Shown here piece after piece: positions 47,398 through 59,369 of a DNA stretch of 64,000 bases. Below the pieces are notes generated by a model. The model saw only the letters and a program-made list of their open reading frames with translations, was not told where the DNA came from and made no database searches. The stretch covers positions 62,001 through 126,000 of the forward strand of contig JAIXMP010000037.1 in assembly GCA_025677815.1 (NCBI GenBank), written 5' to 3'. Both the position numbers and the translations under genes were made by a program. This DNA is from Phascolomyces articulosus (taxonomy: Eukaryota; Mucoromycota; Mucoromycetes; Mucorales; Lichtheimiaceae). How positions within the stretch are numbered: the first letter of the stretch is position 1; each line of letters begins with the position of its first letter.

Positions 47398-48439
47398 GGA
47401 AGAAGAGGATATGCGCTTTTTATTTGTTTATATATTCATACATATATATATAGGTATTTTGTTCGTGTGATTGTTGCGAGACGAATGGGAAATTTGGTGA
47501 AAGAATTAGATATTTTAGTTCGGTCATATCATCCGCCCAAAGAAGCCATACCCCATTCAATCAAGATGGAAGTAGGCATCGAAGATTGTTTACATATTGA
47601 ATTTGAATATAACAAATCAACGTAAGTATTATCTATATATACTATGGAGATAACAGACAAATAGGCTTATCACTAATCTTTTTCAAAACAAGGTATCATT
47701 TGAAAGATGTCATTGTTGGAAAAATATTTTTCTTGCTCGTACGCATCAAGATTAAACATATGGAGTTATGCATCGTTCGAAGGGAAACAACCGGATTTGG
47801 TAACTAGTGATTTACAACTTTCTTTTTATCACACAATAGAAGTTGATTGGCATTTAGTTGTTCATCATTGTTTTTTCGTTTGTTATTTCATATAAAAGCG
47901 CCCAACACTTATAATGAAAGTGAAACTGTCAGTAAATTTGAAATCATGGACGGTGCTCCTGTTCGAGGTAAAACATGGTTGTATCATAAAAAACACTTCT
48001 TGATATATTAATAAAGACCAACTATACGATTATGTAGGTGAAGTGATTCCTATTCGATTATTCCTTGGAGGATACGACCTTACACCTACTTTTCGTGGTA
48101 AGTTAAATATACGTATAAACAGGTTTTATATATCACGGGGGTATTGTATAATTATATTCACATCACTCATTGGTTGTATAATGAATAGATGTCAATAAAC
48201 GATTTTCTGTTCGATACTATCTGAATTTGGTATTGTATGATGAGGAAAATCGACGCTATTACAAACAACAAGAAATATTCCTTTACAGATTACCAGGTTA
48301 GAATATATCTTAAAAGAAGCGAAGGAGGGAATGTGATGTTCCCAGATATATATATATTTATATTGTATTTTTTCATTCTTATATAGAGGATGATGGTTTA
48401 CCAAAGGATGTAGAAGGGACGAATGGAGATGCTGATTGA
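46621..48439 (+). CDS. VPS26: Retromer subunit VPS26
   Basis: This arrestin-fold subunit of retromer works with VPS35/VPS29 to recycle cargo from endosomes to the Golgi. The first exon is only 12 nt, 46621-46632 (Met-Ser-Val-Ala). It is followed by a GTAAGT intron and exon 2 from 46732 (SLFGFSAPADVKIQLTDTD), which matches the family start. Further joins rebuild [122 protein letters not shown] and DVNKRFSVRYYLNLVLYDEE, all strongly conserved in VPS26. The C-terminus is short and acidic, ending TGA 48437-48439. The protein has about 320 residues. Introns are short. One carries a GT microsatellite (47357-47394). Confidence 0.95.
47357..47394. repeat. GT microsatellite in a VPS26 intron
   Basis: About 18 uninterrupted GT units lie downstream of the exon ending NVQLR. 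Confidence 0.9.
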
Positions 48440-48940
48440 TCACCATAGTTAGGCTCGATTTGTAACAACAGGAAATAAAAATTGAATAAACAACAAAAAT
48501 TAGGACGCCAGGATACTTGTTGGAAGGCGTTTCATTCAATGATGAGAGGAGGATATATTTGTAATTTTATCTTTGATCTAGAAATGCAGATGGCTTTCTT
48601 TTGTTATTATAGCAACCGTGAGTGCTACAAATACCTTTATCTCTCTTTTTTTTCTTTGCTGAATATTACTTGGCTACAATTAGCCATAGCGATGACTGCT
48701 TATTTTAAACATCATTTTAAAATAGTCTGTCGCCTACTTAATAGATAATCTCTACATCGCGTATTGTACCTTAATATGTATTCTACTTAATACTATAATA
48801 TGCCAACTCTTTAATGTGTATATATGTATTGAAAAATTTCCGCTTAGTCATCGCGTAGAACATGCTACATCAAATTCCTCTCATTATATCAATTCAAAAC
48901 GTCAGTGCGGTAATACGACATTTTATATACTTCTAAATCT
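48440..48940. other. Convergent 3' intergenic region
   Basis: The stretch lies between VPS26 (+) and the SRR1-like gene (-). A plus-strand frame (48482-48748) has no family features. Nothing else was recognised. Confidence 0.45.
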
Positions 48941-50211
48941 TTATTCCTCTTCTTCTACATCTTTTGGTACAGTCTCCCAAAAAGTGTCCTTGACACACTC
49001 CACCTTATTTTTGGGAAACGCTATTACAGAAAGATCATTAAACACTTTGTTATCATCAAATTCTTTTGGAAACGATGCATATTCCACTAATTCAGCTGCG
49101 GGTATCAAATAAGGACATTCTCGGCGTAAATCTCTTTCCAATTGACTAATAATAGTAAAGAAAATATTAAATTAATACATTAAAAAACTGACAAAGAGGT
49201 TGCATCCATTTTTATCAAAAAATAAGACTTGATGATAATTTACCTTCCAACATACATATCGAATCGATTTGCAATCATGATAACATTAGATAATGATTGT
49301 TTATCCCAATTCACACTTAATGTATTACTATATAATCCTCGTCCGCAATGTGGCATATAAAATAGTGTTGGTTTGAATACCCTTCGTTTTCCATCCTAAA
49401 CAAGACAATTAATTTAATCTATTAATTGCATTCATATAATTGAATCAATGATTTAATAGTTTACCTCATTGGTATCAATCGCCTCGATATTATGTGCTTT
49501 TGATAATTCTTTATCTAATTCTGTCATGACTGGGTCATAAATGGATACTTTATTGACATGTTCCTAATAATATAGATGTTAGTATATACAAAGAAAGATG
49601 TTCCTCTCCTTGCACGATCCATCCATTTGCAAGATCATATTTTACACCAAGGCAAAAACCTATGCTTGTGTACCTTGAGCATATCACGAATCAATAATGC
49701 TAAAATAAACTGATACTGTGCGTTTTTTGAATACTGCATTGATCCAATACCATAACAAATCATTTCTTGTGGTTTTGTTGGTAAAAGATGTTGTTCCAAG
49801 ATATCTGAAATTATCCAAATTTTCAATTGAGTCAGAATTCGGTTATGTTTACACAAATAATGATAATAATAAAAAAAATAGTTACCAATGAGATCTTTAT
49901 AGAAATGACTATCGATTAACGTTTCTCTAAATAATATATACATCCAATGCTATTAGAATGAATTTTGAAGTAACTTGCCTCCGCTTTTTTCTTTAGAAAT
50001 AAAACTAGTACCGCTTTTGAGACAGGATCGATTCAAGATCTTCCAAAGTATAATCGTCTGAATCTTTAAAATAATAACGACCTTTCTTTTTATTTTTTGC
50101 TCGTTTATTATTATTATTGTTATTCTTATTATTGCCACCAAGTGACATGTATTTAAACTTTTTTTCTACTGTTATGAAACCGTCATTGTCCACTGATTGC
50201 TTTGTTGTCAT
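48941..50211 (-). CDS. SRR1/Ber1-family protein
   Basis: The SRR1 family includes Arabidopsis SRR1 (light and clock signalling) and yeast Ber1 (microtubule- and heme-related phenotypes). The biochemical role is unclear. Six exons join in frame from ATG 50211 (MTTKQSVDNDGFITVEKK) to TAA 48941. The N-terminus has an Asn-rich and Lys-rich patch. The SRR1 domain is recognisable by EMICYGIGSMQYSKNAQYQFILALLIRDML, VSIYDPVMTELDKE, TLFYMPHCGRGLYSNTLSVNWD and LSNVIMIANRFDMY. These match the family's cYGLG, YDP, FYMPHC and NW...N.iiigNsf blocks. The splice AAGCG|A (near 50017) and ATTG|AT (near 49885) joins keep frame. The protein is about 250-260 residues. A preceding frame to 50220 starts at TTG, so ATG 50211 is the supported start. 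Confidence 0.82.
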
Positions 50212-50624
50212 TGTTGTCAAAAAAAAAGGGAAACAAAAAATTTATTTCTGGACTTGATTTCCATTTACAATACTATGCAATGTTTTTCGGAGTGTGTGCC
50301 TATTCCAGATGCATGAAAAGCTATGATCAGTTCTTTTTTTTTGCGTTACTAGATCTATGACGAAAAACTGAGATGCCACTTTATGATAACTCAACTTTTT
50401 TATGTATCAAATTTATAATTATCAAAAGTATAAGGATGTATCTATGTTCATTGTGTAATATGTAGGTATATAAAATCAGAGATTGATAAATATCCACTAA
50501 CTATTGCATCTTCAGGTACACTTTGTAACGCATCAAGTAATGCCAATGCAGACTGACAAAAAAGAGTGGGAACTCCGAATTCCTTTTTCTTTTGCTCCTT
50601 TTTTTACTTTTCTCGAAATAAAAA
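50212..50624. other. Divergent intergenic region
   Basis: This region lies between the SRR1-like gene (-) and the SR gene (+) and probably contains both promoters. No gene is recognised. Confidence 0.5.
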
Positions 50625-52378
50625 ATGTCTTATTACGAACGCAATGGCAATGGAGGTGGAAGAGGGCGAGATAATAATGGTGAAAGACGTAGTACTGATC
50701 ATTTGCGTAGACTTTATGTTGGTAAGTTCTTATACTAAAATATGCATTTCGAGATGTGGGATTCTTTTTTTTTTTTTTTTGAAAAACAGTCATTCATTAT
50801 CTGCATAATTACATGTAACCACCATCAACCACCTTTAGGAAATCTGAATCGTCATGTTCGAGACCGTGATATTAAAGATCTCTTTTCAAAATTGGGTCCC
50901 TTGAAAGATTACGAAATTGTGGTACGGTTTTCTGCTTTAATTTTTATGTAGTGATCATAGTAAAAACTGGATTGTCAAATTTGACTCACGTACTACATAC
51001 AAGCATTCATCACACACCTTTTTACTTTTTTTTTCTATGTTAATATATAGGATAGATTTGCATTTGTGGAATATGAGGTGAGTAATAAAAAAACATGTAG
51101 GATGAGGGAAATCAAAGCTGAAAGCGATATGGTACGAGTAATGAAGATCACATTTACTGACTGACTTTCTTTTACATGATTTATTATTACAACACAGGAA
51201 GCCAGAGGTAAAAAAAAAAAAATCATAGTAATATAAGACGGATAAAAAAAAGTAAACTTTTGTTTTTTTTTTTTACAGATGCTGCAGATGCTATCAAGGA
51301 ACTCGATGGAACTCGATTGGAAGGAGAGCGTATTATTGTAAGTAGTTTCATTTTTTGATCCCATTACAGCATGCACATCCAGGCAATAGGGACGGGTTTA
51401 TTATGATGCATTCGGCTGATATAAGTATGTTGATTAGGTGGAGTATGCCCGAAAAGGATCTGGACCTGTGAGAGGAGGAGGATATGATTATAATAATCGA
51501 TGTTATAACTGTGGAGAAATGGGTAAGTATCTTTATAATAAAATAAGGAAAAAAGTCGGGGACGCACGTTCGTCCTGCAGATCATTGCATTAACTTTTTC
51601 AATTTTTATAACTCAGGTCATATGTAAGAAGAACAAGTATAACATTTCAACTTGAAGACAATCAAAAGGCATAAAACTAACACTTTTGTAATTCTTTTAT
51701 CTCCTATTTTTTTTTTTACTCAAATTCCTTAGTGCTCGAAACTGGTATGCTCATTATCATTAATAAAATAATGCAATATATATCATTCCATACTCATATC
51801 TTTTTTTGTTGTTGTTGCTTTTCTTAGTGAAATACCAAAGGGAAGGTAAAAAGGAAAAGGTTTCAAGTATAATATACATCTATATATCCAACGATGATGT
51901 TTCAATAATCAAAACCTTTTCTGTTTCTTTTGATAGAGGTGAACGTGCTATGAAATTTAATCAAAGCCGATGCTTGTAATTTTTATTCCTTTGATAGCCT
52001 AAATGGGCTTCTCCATCTTCTATTATTATGTACTCATCAAAATATAAACTTATTTTCTTACATTAGTATTTGTGGCCAACCAGGACATATTGCCAGGGCT
52101 TGCAAGTAAGTGATATACAACAACAAAAAAAAAAAAGAAAGAGAACAGGCACAAAAAGGAAACCTCCTTTTTTAAATGGTTATTCTTTCATCATCATTAT
52201 ATGTAGTAAGCGCAGAAGTGCTCGTCGTTCACCACGATCGCACTCACGTAGTCCCGTCCGTCATAGTCGTTCACGAAGCCCAAGACCATCGAGTAGTAGA
52301 GGAAGATATCGTACTCCACCAACTTTTTATGAAGATAAAGTGGGGGATCGTGGTGACGAAAGTTACAAAAGTCCCTAG
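50625..52378 (+). CDS. SR splicing factor with RRM and two zinc knuckles
   Basis: This is an RNA-binding splicing regulator of the RSZ/SRSF7 type. Twelve exons join in frame to 215 residues: 50625-50721, 50839-50921, 51051-51077, 51198-51207, 51279-51337, 51438-51522, 51617-51623, 51733-51744, 51828-51845, 51937-51975, 52067-52105 and 52207-52378 (lengths sum to 648 nt). Residues about 28-100 form an RRM (RLYVGNL as RNP2, DRFAFVEYE as RNP1). Two CCHC knuckles follow, CYNCGEMGHIARNC and CFICGQPGHIARAC, then an RS tail (RRSARRSPRSHSRSPVRHSRSRSPRPSSSRGR). One knuckle is normal in SRSF7-like factors. Two knuckles resemble the RS2Z layout described in plants. The microexons (7, 10, 12, 18 and 27 nt) are required for the knuckles and RRM to be read, and every junction has GT-AG ends. 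Such genes often autoregulate by alternative splicing. Confidence 0.88.
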
Positions 52379-53028
52379 AGTCGTCAAGTGAAAAGAAAAG
52401 CGATTGGGATAAAACGATTAACAATATCATACCCACACAACAACCACAACAACAGAAATTGCCGACTCACAAAAAAAATAGCTATCTTCAACCATTATCT
52501 GTTTCTCTTTCACTGTGCTGTAGCCCTCTTTTATCTTTACTATATTTCCTATTATCTTTTTATCGTGATCCTTATACCGTTTCTCTCTCTCTTTTTTAGT
52601 GTTTTCTTTGGTCGTCGTACTGGGTATATAATGTCTCTTGTTATCTACATCCGTGGTTTTTTCTTCTTTGTTACTACTACTACTTTCATTCTTTAGGGAT
52701 TTCTTAATCGACTTATAAGAACAAGAACAATGATAAGCAATTAAAAAAAATGAAATCAAACCAGTGTTACAAAAAACATGGCCTGGTAGGATTACTATTT
52801 TTATCATTGACAAAAGAAAAGAGTACCTCGTCAGTCGTAGTGTAGCTACAACTATTATAAAGAAATTTCTTCAGGTGTTTGGTTTAAAAGCAACAATTTC
52901 CTTCCGCCGAATTATGCAGCGATAAACTTGGACAGTAATATAAGTCTGGCTGCTGAGCTTTTTTTATTATTTCTTTCTTTGTGTTTCCTTGGTTTCACAC
53001 TTTTCTACCCGTCTTTTTTTTTTCTTTC
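52379..53028. other. Intergenic
   Basis: The stretch lies between the SR gene and the PH-domain gene, both plus strand. A minus-strand frame (52427-52813) is charged and low-complexity and looks compositional. Confidence 0.4.
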
Positions 53029-55832
53029 ATGAACGGATTCGAGAAAAAACGTTCATGTACTCATCGAGAACTATGCGCTACTCGAATTGTGATTAATCCT
53101 TGGCATGATAGAACGACATTTCATTTGTTTCCAATAAACGAGAGTCATAATAATAATAATACCTCAACGTCATTGCCTCGTACACATGACCAGTCAACTG
53201 AAAACGCGTAAGGTTTTCTTTCTTTTCTCATTCAAATAAAATATTACTTTTTTTTTTCTTATTAAATAAAAAAATGCACATAATACACGCCATGTTTATG
53301 GCGTGTGTGTCTGTTGGGGGGGTCGAACACTATTATTTTACTTTGTTATTATATAGTGATGATCCTCATGAATCGGAGGAAATAATAACAACCAATGGTA
53401 ATAAAAAGGACGGTATAACGGGGCTCACAGCAGTGACAGAAGAAGAACGCCAAGACAGCAACCACCATGATGTTAATACGAATAACGATTCTCCTTCACC
53501 ACCACCGCCACCACTTAACAGTAAATTTCATGCGGAGTCGCGTTCATCCATTAGTTCATCAATTTCTCGAAACACTAGTAGTTTTGCCACAGCTTATACA
53601 AGTTCAACAAGAACAACAACCACGAGTAATAGTTATGGAGCCACAGATGAAAATGATGATGATATTGATTACCAAGTGCTTCGACAACCTTTACCACAAT
53701 TGGATGATAGTGCTCCTGCTTCTTCTACAGCTTCCATTCGAACCATTCGACCGGCTAAAAAAGATGAACACAATAAATTTGGTGCCACACCTTCCATGAC
53801 TACGGAAGATGATGATGAGGAAGATGGGTTTGATAAAGAGACCACCACGACAACCACTATGACAAGTAGTAGCCGTGGTAGCATCAGCAGTAGTAGCAAA
53901 CCTTCTTCTCGTCATTTATCTACATTACAACAAGTCCAAGAAGAAAATGAACAGGACGAGGACGAGGAACAAAAAGAAGGAGAAGAACAACCACTGCTCC
54001 CCTCTGTGCGTGAATCTCAAAAAACTCCACTCTATTGGAAAAGTTCAGGTGCTATCTTTATGCCGCCTGAAGCAAGAGCATCCTTTGTGGCTCGAGAACG
54101 ACGGTTTATGGGACAAGACGATCAACCACAAGAAAAACCGGTGGTATTGAAACATGATGTGCTTCTTTGTAAAAAGATCATTGGTGTTCATGGTGTGGAT
54201 AATCAACCTACTCGGTATAAAGCTTCCAGAGAATCCAAAAATCAAAAAGAAGAATGGAAACAACTTCAAGCTGAATTAACCTCGACAACTCTATCACTTT
54301 ATTCTTCTTCGGTAAAAGTTTTTCTATTAGGGGGAGGTAAAAGATAATAAAAATGTGTGTCACTCATTTATTATTATTTTTTATAGCCACTGATATGGCC
54401 ATGTCGACGATTAGAACACCAAGTCAAATTACGTGAAGATCATAATCAATGCAATCTACATCATTACAATACATTTCGTCACCATACCAAATACTTACGA
54501 CTGTATCTTCATTCCCCCTTGGATTATACCTTTTGCATTCGCTATCCTTATAAACAATCTCGTGAAGAATGTATCACCTTGACCTTCCGTGCCCGTTCCA
54601 TGACATTATCTCAAGAATGGTATCTTGCCTTGTACAAAATCTTGCCAGAGCAATGCAAACCTGTTTGTTCACCTTGGTGTGAAGTCAATATACCCATGAT
54701 GGATTTACAAGTGCGTTTACCGTTGGTGAAGATGGAAGGAGGCAATAATAATAATAATAACCCTATGGATCTTCTTCGTTATGATATTTCTTTGGAAAGT
54801 GTCAAACATGCTGTTTTGGCCGTCTTGGAAAAAAGTCAAGTTACAAATAGCAGTACGAATTGGAGTGTATTGGATAAGGAAGATCTTGCCATGTGTTGGA
54901 CAAGAGGCAATCGAACAGAATGGACATATTGGACGCATAGCCTATTGGATCAATCAAGAAATATTAATCATGTCATATCACCACAACATATTGAACAGGT
55001 ATATATACTTATTGTTTTGATCGCCCAGCAATGGATATATATAGATACTTATATATATATATAGACTCATCGATTAGAACTTCGACAAATCGAACATACA
55101 CCCAATCATATTGTATTTGCAGATAAAAAGAACATGAAGGTAATAAATCGATTAGTATTCTATGATGACCAGTGCATCAAAATTTGACAATTTTATTAAT
55201 TTGTAGGAACCACACCCAGTCGAAGGCTTTTTATATCGATTAAGCACATTCTCGGGAAAGCCTATTCCAGCAGGAAGTTTATCTCGACGACGTCATTACT
55301 TTGCGTCCTTTGATCAATATTTATTTTGCATCTCTAGTACCCATGGTCTGAAACCACCAGATCAACAATGTTATGAACATCCATTGACGGATGATACATG
55401 TATTGCCACTGTCTCTCCTTTTACCATCAGAACAATGGAAGATGAAGAGGGTCAAGATTTAGCTGAACGTGAAATCCAAAGACGCATGCATCTCATGACG
55501 GAAGCATCACGCGTCATTGATTTGACAGAAATATCACATGTTCAACGTTCCTTTGGTGACGATGATGGCGACCAAGATGATAATAATGACATTACAGACG
55601 CCAATGATTCTGGTACAATAGGATTGAATTCACCTAGTCCCCAACAACTGGAAGATCAAATAGCAGCCAGTAGATCCAATTCTGTAGCAGCATCGATTCT
55701 TCGTATTCAACAAGAGGAAATGTTAAGAACATCGTCAGCACGTCAACGTCAACGGAATCCAATTTTGGAAATCATTATGGAAAATGGACTTATCATTCGA
55801 CTGAAGGTAAAAAACAGTAGGAATATTTATTT

Positions 55833-55873
<41 letters not shown>

Positions 55874-56735
55874 CGTCAAACAAAATATAATATAATTGAT
55901 GAGTGGATATGTTAAACTATTTTTTATTTTATTTATAAAAAGGCTGATTCAAGTGAAGCATGCGATGCATGGGTACAAAATTTGGCGTATTTAACGTTAT
56001 ATTGGCGAGCAAGAAAAGAAGCCCAGAGAAACATTAATGCAAAACATGATTACACACACATGTTTGATGAAGATTTCCGATATGCAATAACACATCAAGA
56101 AAAAGGAAGTGATTTTAATAAACCACCTGTGGTGGATACACGCATATGGAGTATTTGTTGTTTTGAACAATGTCGTGATATTGTGGTATGTTATATCCAT
56201 CCATTTGACGGGCACATTTCTATCTAACTATCTAAATATTGATGAACGAATATGTAATATATAGAAAACGGGTGTCATGTATTTCCAACCAAGATCGCGA
56301 GGTACCTTTTCACAAAAGATCTTTGTATTAACAGGCAATGGATGGCTCATCTATTACAATATCTATGATCGAGCCGCCGTAACATGTCAACCAATCCAAG
56401 CCGCAGTTCATGATCGCAAAGATGCTGTGGATATTACAGGTTGTTATATTTATTCATCTCCTTCTCCTCGACGACCAGCGCGTATTTTCCCTGATGGCAT
56501 TGCTTCTGCGGATGCCAATGATGATAGTTTATTCTCCTTGTGGAAACCACAAAGCAGACGTGTGTTTAGTCCTAAACGACAACGGATTCAAGTTTATAAA
56601 CATCATCGTACGTTCTTCCAAGAAGATGGAGAAACATGGCAATTTTTGGCAAAGAACCGACATGAAAAAGAAGAATGGGTGTGGGCATTTAATGTAATTA
56701 TTGAAAGATTACTGCGTGGTGGTGTCAGTCAATAA
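53029..56735 (+). CDS. Large PH-domain protein, tentatively Spo71-like
   Basis: Seven exons join in frame from ATG 53029 (MNGFEKKRSCTHRELC): 53029-53207, 53357-54311, 54387-54998, 55065-55139, 55207-55806, 55943-56185 and 56265-56735, giving 1,044 residues. The first third is disordered: Asp/Glu, Ser/Thr and Pro-rich, with a WKSSGAIFMPPEARASFVARERRFM-type block near residue 295. A PH-like region follows around LRLYLHSPLDYTFCIRYPYK...ITLTFRARSMTLSQEWYLAL. A second, split PH domain starts at VEGFLYRLSTFSGKP...RRRHYFASFDQYLFC and resumes at IIMENGLIIRLKADSSEACDAWVQNL. A third PH-like block runs from KTGVMYFQPRSRGTFSQKIFVLTGNGWLIYYN to EDGETWQFLAKNRHEKEEWVWAFN. Repeated PH units in a protein of this size suggest the fungal Spo71 group (a Vps13 partner in prospore-membrane growth), but this assignment is from layout only. 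PH domains bind phosphoinositides on membranes. Confidence 0.6.
55840..55866. repeat. TA microsatellite in a PH-gene intron
   Basis: A TA dinucleotide run lies in the intron 55807-55942 of the PH-domain gene. Confidence 0.85.
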
Positions 56736-58063
56736 CTCCTTTTTCTTTTCGTGTCACGTTGAAACAGGGTGATACAAGGAATGAGTGGTTACACAACATT
56801 ACTCTCTTTTTTTTTACCATTGTAATGATCATTCGTATTATTATTTATATAAATATGTTTATAATAAATTGGAAACTAGAATGAATGAAAAGAAATGTAT
56901 GATTAAATATATATAATTATTCTTTTATTGAAATACGTAAAATGTAAAATGTAAAATGGTAATAGGAGTCCATGTCATAATTATTGATCATGTATGCAAG
57001 AATTTGGGCGTATTTTTAAATTTTCAAAAATTAATAACGTAATACGAACATAATGGTTACACAAATTTTTCCATTCAAGATGAATATCATTATTATTAAA
57101 AAGAAGCGTCTGTGCTGTGCGTTATCATCATCATTCGTACTAATAAATCATCATCATCATCATCATCATAAGATTGGAAACAAATAATGATTAAGAAACA
57201 TATTCAGAGGGAGAAAATGAAAGAGCATAAAAGAAAGCCTATCAGTTTCATAATAATACACTTTGTTATTCATAATAGACTACCATTATTCTGCTATAGT
57301 TATGACATCAAAAAATAATCTGTGATATAAAGTCAAAGTTTTTAGTTTCGTTTCAAAAAGGTCCATTGTCGATTGATCAAGAATAAAGTCATTCTCATGG
57401 TGAGGAAGGTTAATGGACTTGCCATTGTTAAGTTGGGGGGGGGCAAGAAAGAAGAAGGAAAGATAATGTTGGCGTATTTATACTACATAAATAGAAAATT
57501 ATAGAATATAATGGATAAATTACTCCTCTTTTCCCAACAAAAAAAGAATGGTAAATAACTCAATGGATAAAATAAGATTGAGCTGATTATAAACAAAGAA
57601 AGTATCAAGGAGAAGTTATGATGAAAGATATAATTATTAAGGGAGAGACAAGTTTTAGTAGGAGAAGGATTTGTTTGCTCTATTTATACTTTTTTTTTGA
57701 CAATGGATAAGTGATCACCAGTAGTAGTTATAGTTATAGTAGTAGTATAGTAGTAGTGATAGTAATAGAATACAAAAATTCCATGTGAATGAATAAAGCA
57801 ACTCAACATATTGATTCCATTATCAAAAAAGAGGAGTTGGCCAAAAAGAAACAGTTCCCGAAAAAAAAAATCTTTTTTCTCGGGTACACACAGTTTAAAA
57901 CTACACTCTCTCTCTCACGCCCACATACACACACACTCACAAAAAAAACCCAAAAAAAATAACCCTTCTTGTTCCTCTCCCTTTTTCTCTTTTATTATTA
58001 TTATATATATTTACTTCTTTTCCATCTTGAATATCCTCATTTTCCTTCCACCATTTCAACATC
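56736..58063. other. Intergenic; promoter of the G-beta gene
   Basis: The stretch contains a CAT triplet run (57138-57168), TAGTAG-type repeats (57719-57765) and, just upstream of the G-beta ATG, CT-rich and CACACA-type tracts (57906-57995) typical of fungal promoters. No gene is recognised. Confidence 0.5.
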
Positions 58064-59369
58064 ATGGACGATAACCAACTTCCAGAAAAAATAGCGGCCG
58101 CACGACGTGATGCTGAAGGCTTAAAAGACCGGATAAAACAACGAAAGGAAGCTCTTGCCGATGCAACATGTTCGTTTTCTCCTCCCCCCCTTTTTTTTTC
58201 TTTTAATGTTCACCAATCCCATAAAAAAATAGAGTCGAACCATATAAATATATATGCAACACTATTAAGACTATTGAATTGAGAAGAATGAAAAACACAA
58301 ACTTACTTTTTTAAAAAAAAAAATTCATAAACAAATGAATTAAATTAATTAATTCTATATAGTACAAGAAATGGCCAGGGACGTTGAACCATTGCCGCGT
58401 ATCGTCATGAAAGCACGTCGGACTCTTAAAGGTCATCTTGCGAAAATCTACTCGATGCACTGGTCGACTGATAAACGACATGTTGTTTCTGCTTCACAAG
58501 ATGGTAAATTAATCGTATGGGATGCTTATTCTTCCAACAAGGTGCACGCCATTCCATTACGATCGTCTTGGGTCATGACCTGTGCGTATTCTCCTTCTGG
58601 CAATTTGGTTGCTTGTGGTGGTCTCGATAATATTTGTTCAATTTACAGTTTACGATCACGCGAAGGTCCTGCTCGTCCTGCTCGTGAATTATCAGCACAT
58701 ACAGGCTATTTGAGTTGTTGTCGATTTATTAATGATCGTCAAATATTGACATCTTCGGGTGATAAAAGCTGCATGTTATGGGATTTGGATGCAGGTGTTA
58801 AAATTGAAGAATTTTCAGATCATGCTAATGATGTGATGAGGTAAATTACTGCGCTTTGGTTTTTTTTATATAAAAATTCTATAGATAGACTAAACTTATA
58901 TAATGATGATAGTATTTCATTGGGACCCAATCCGAACGTATTTGTCAGTGGTGCATGCGATTCAACAGCCAAAGTATGGGATATTCGAAGTAAACGATGT
59001 GTTCAAACCTTTGTCGGTCATGAATCGGATGTCAATGCAGTTCAATTCTTTCCCAATGGTGATGCCTTTGCAACAGGTTCAGACGATGCTAGTTGTCGAT
59101 TATTTGATTTACGAGCCGATTGTGAATTGGCTTCCTTTTCACATGAATCGATTTTATGTGGTATTACATCGATTGATTTCTCAGTATCTGGACGATTGTT
59201 GTTTGGTGGTTATGATGATTATAATTGTAATGTGTGGGATACCCTTAAAGGAGAACGTGTGGGCATTCTTCAAGCACACGAAAACCGAGTATCATGTCTA
59301 GGTGTCGCAGGCGATGGTATGGCCTTGTGTACAGGTAGTTGGGATGCTACACTTCGTGTTTGGGCGTAA
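58064..59369 (+). CDS. Heterotrimeric G-protein beta subunit
   Basis: This WD40 propeller partners G-gamma and G-alpha at the plasma membrane and signals from seven-helix receptors. In fungi these include pheromone and nutrient receptors. Three exons join in frame, 58064-58169, 58363-58840 and 58913-59369, giving 346 residues, the normal G-beta length. The N-terminal coiled coil ([25 protein letters not shown]) contacts G-gamma. Seven WD repeats follow, with signatures such as [111 protein letters not shown] and [13 protein letters not shown] at the C-terminus. These match STE4/Gpb1-type subunits closely. First-intron donor GTTCGT is slightly non-consensus. No lesions are visible. Confidence 0.95.

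Noticed and set aside
47302..47625. 107-codon frame through the GT repeat in VPS26
   Set aside because: It reads through an intron; the conserved VPS26 sequence requires splicing from NVQLR to YFVRVIV.
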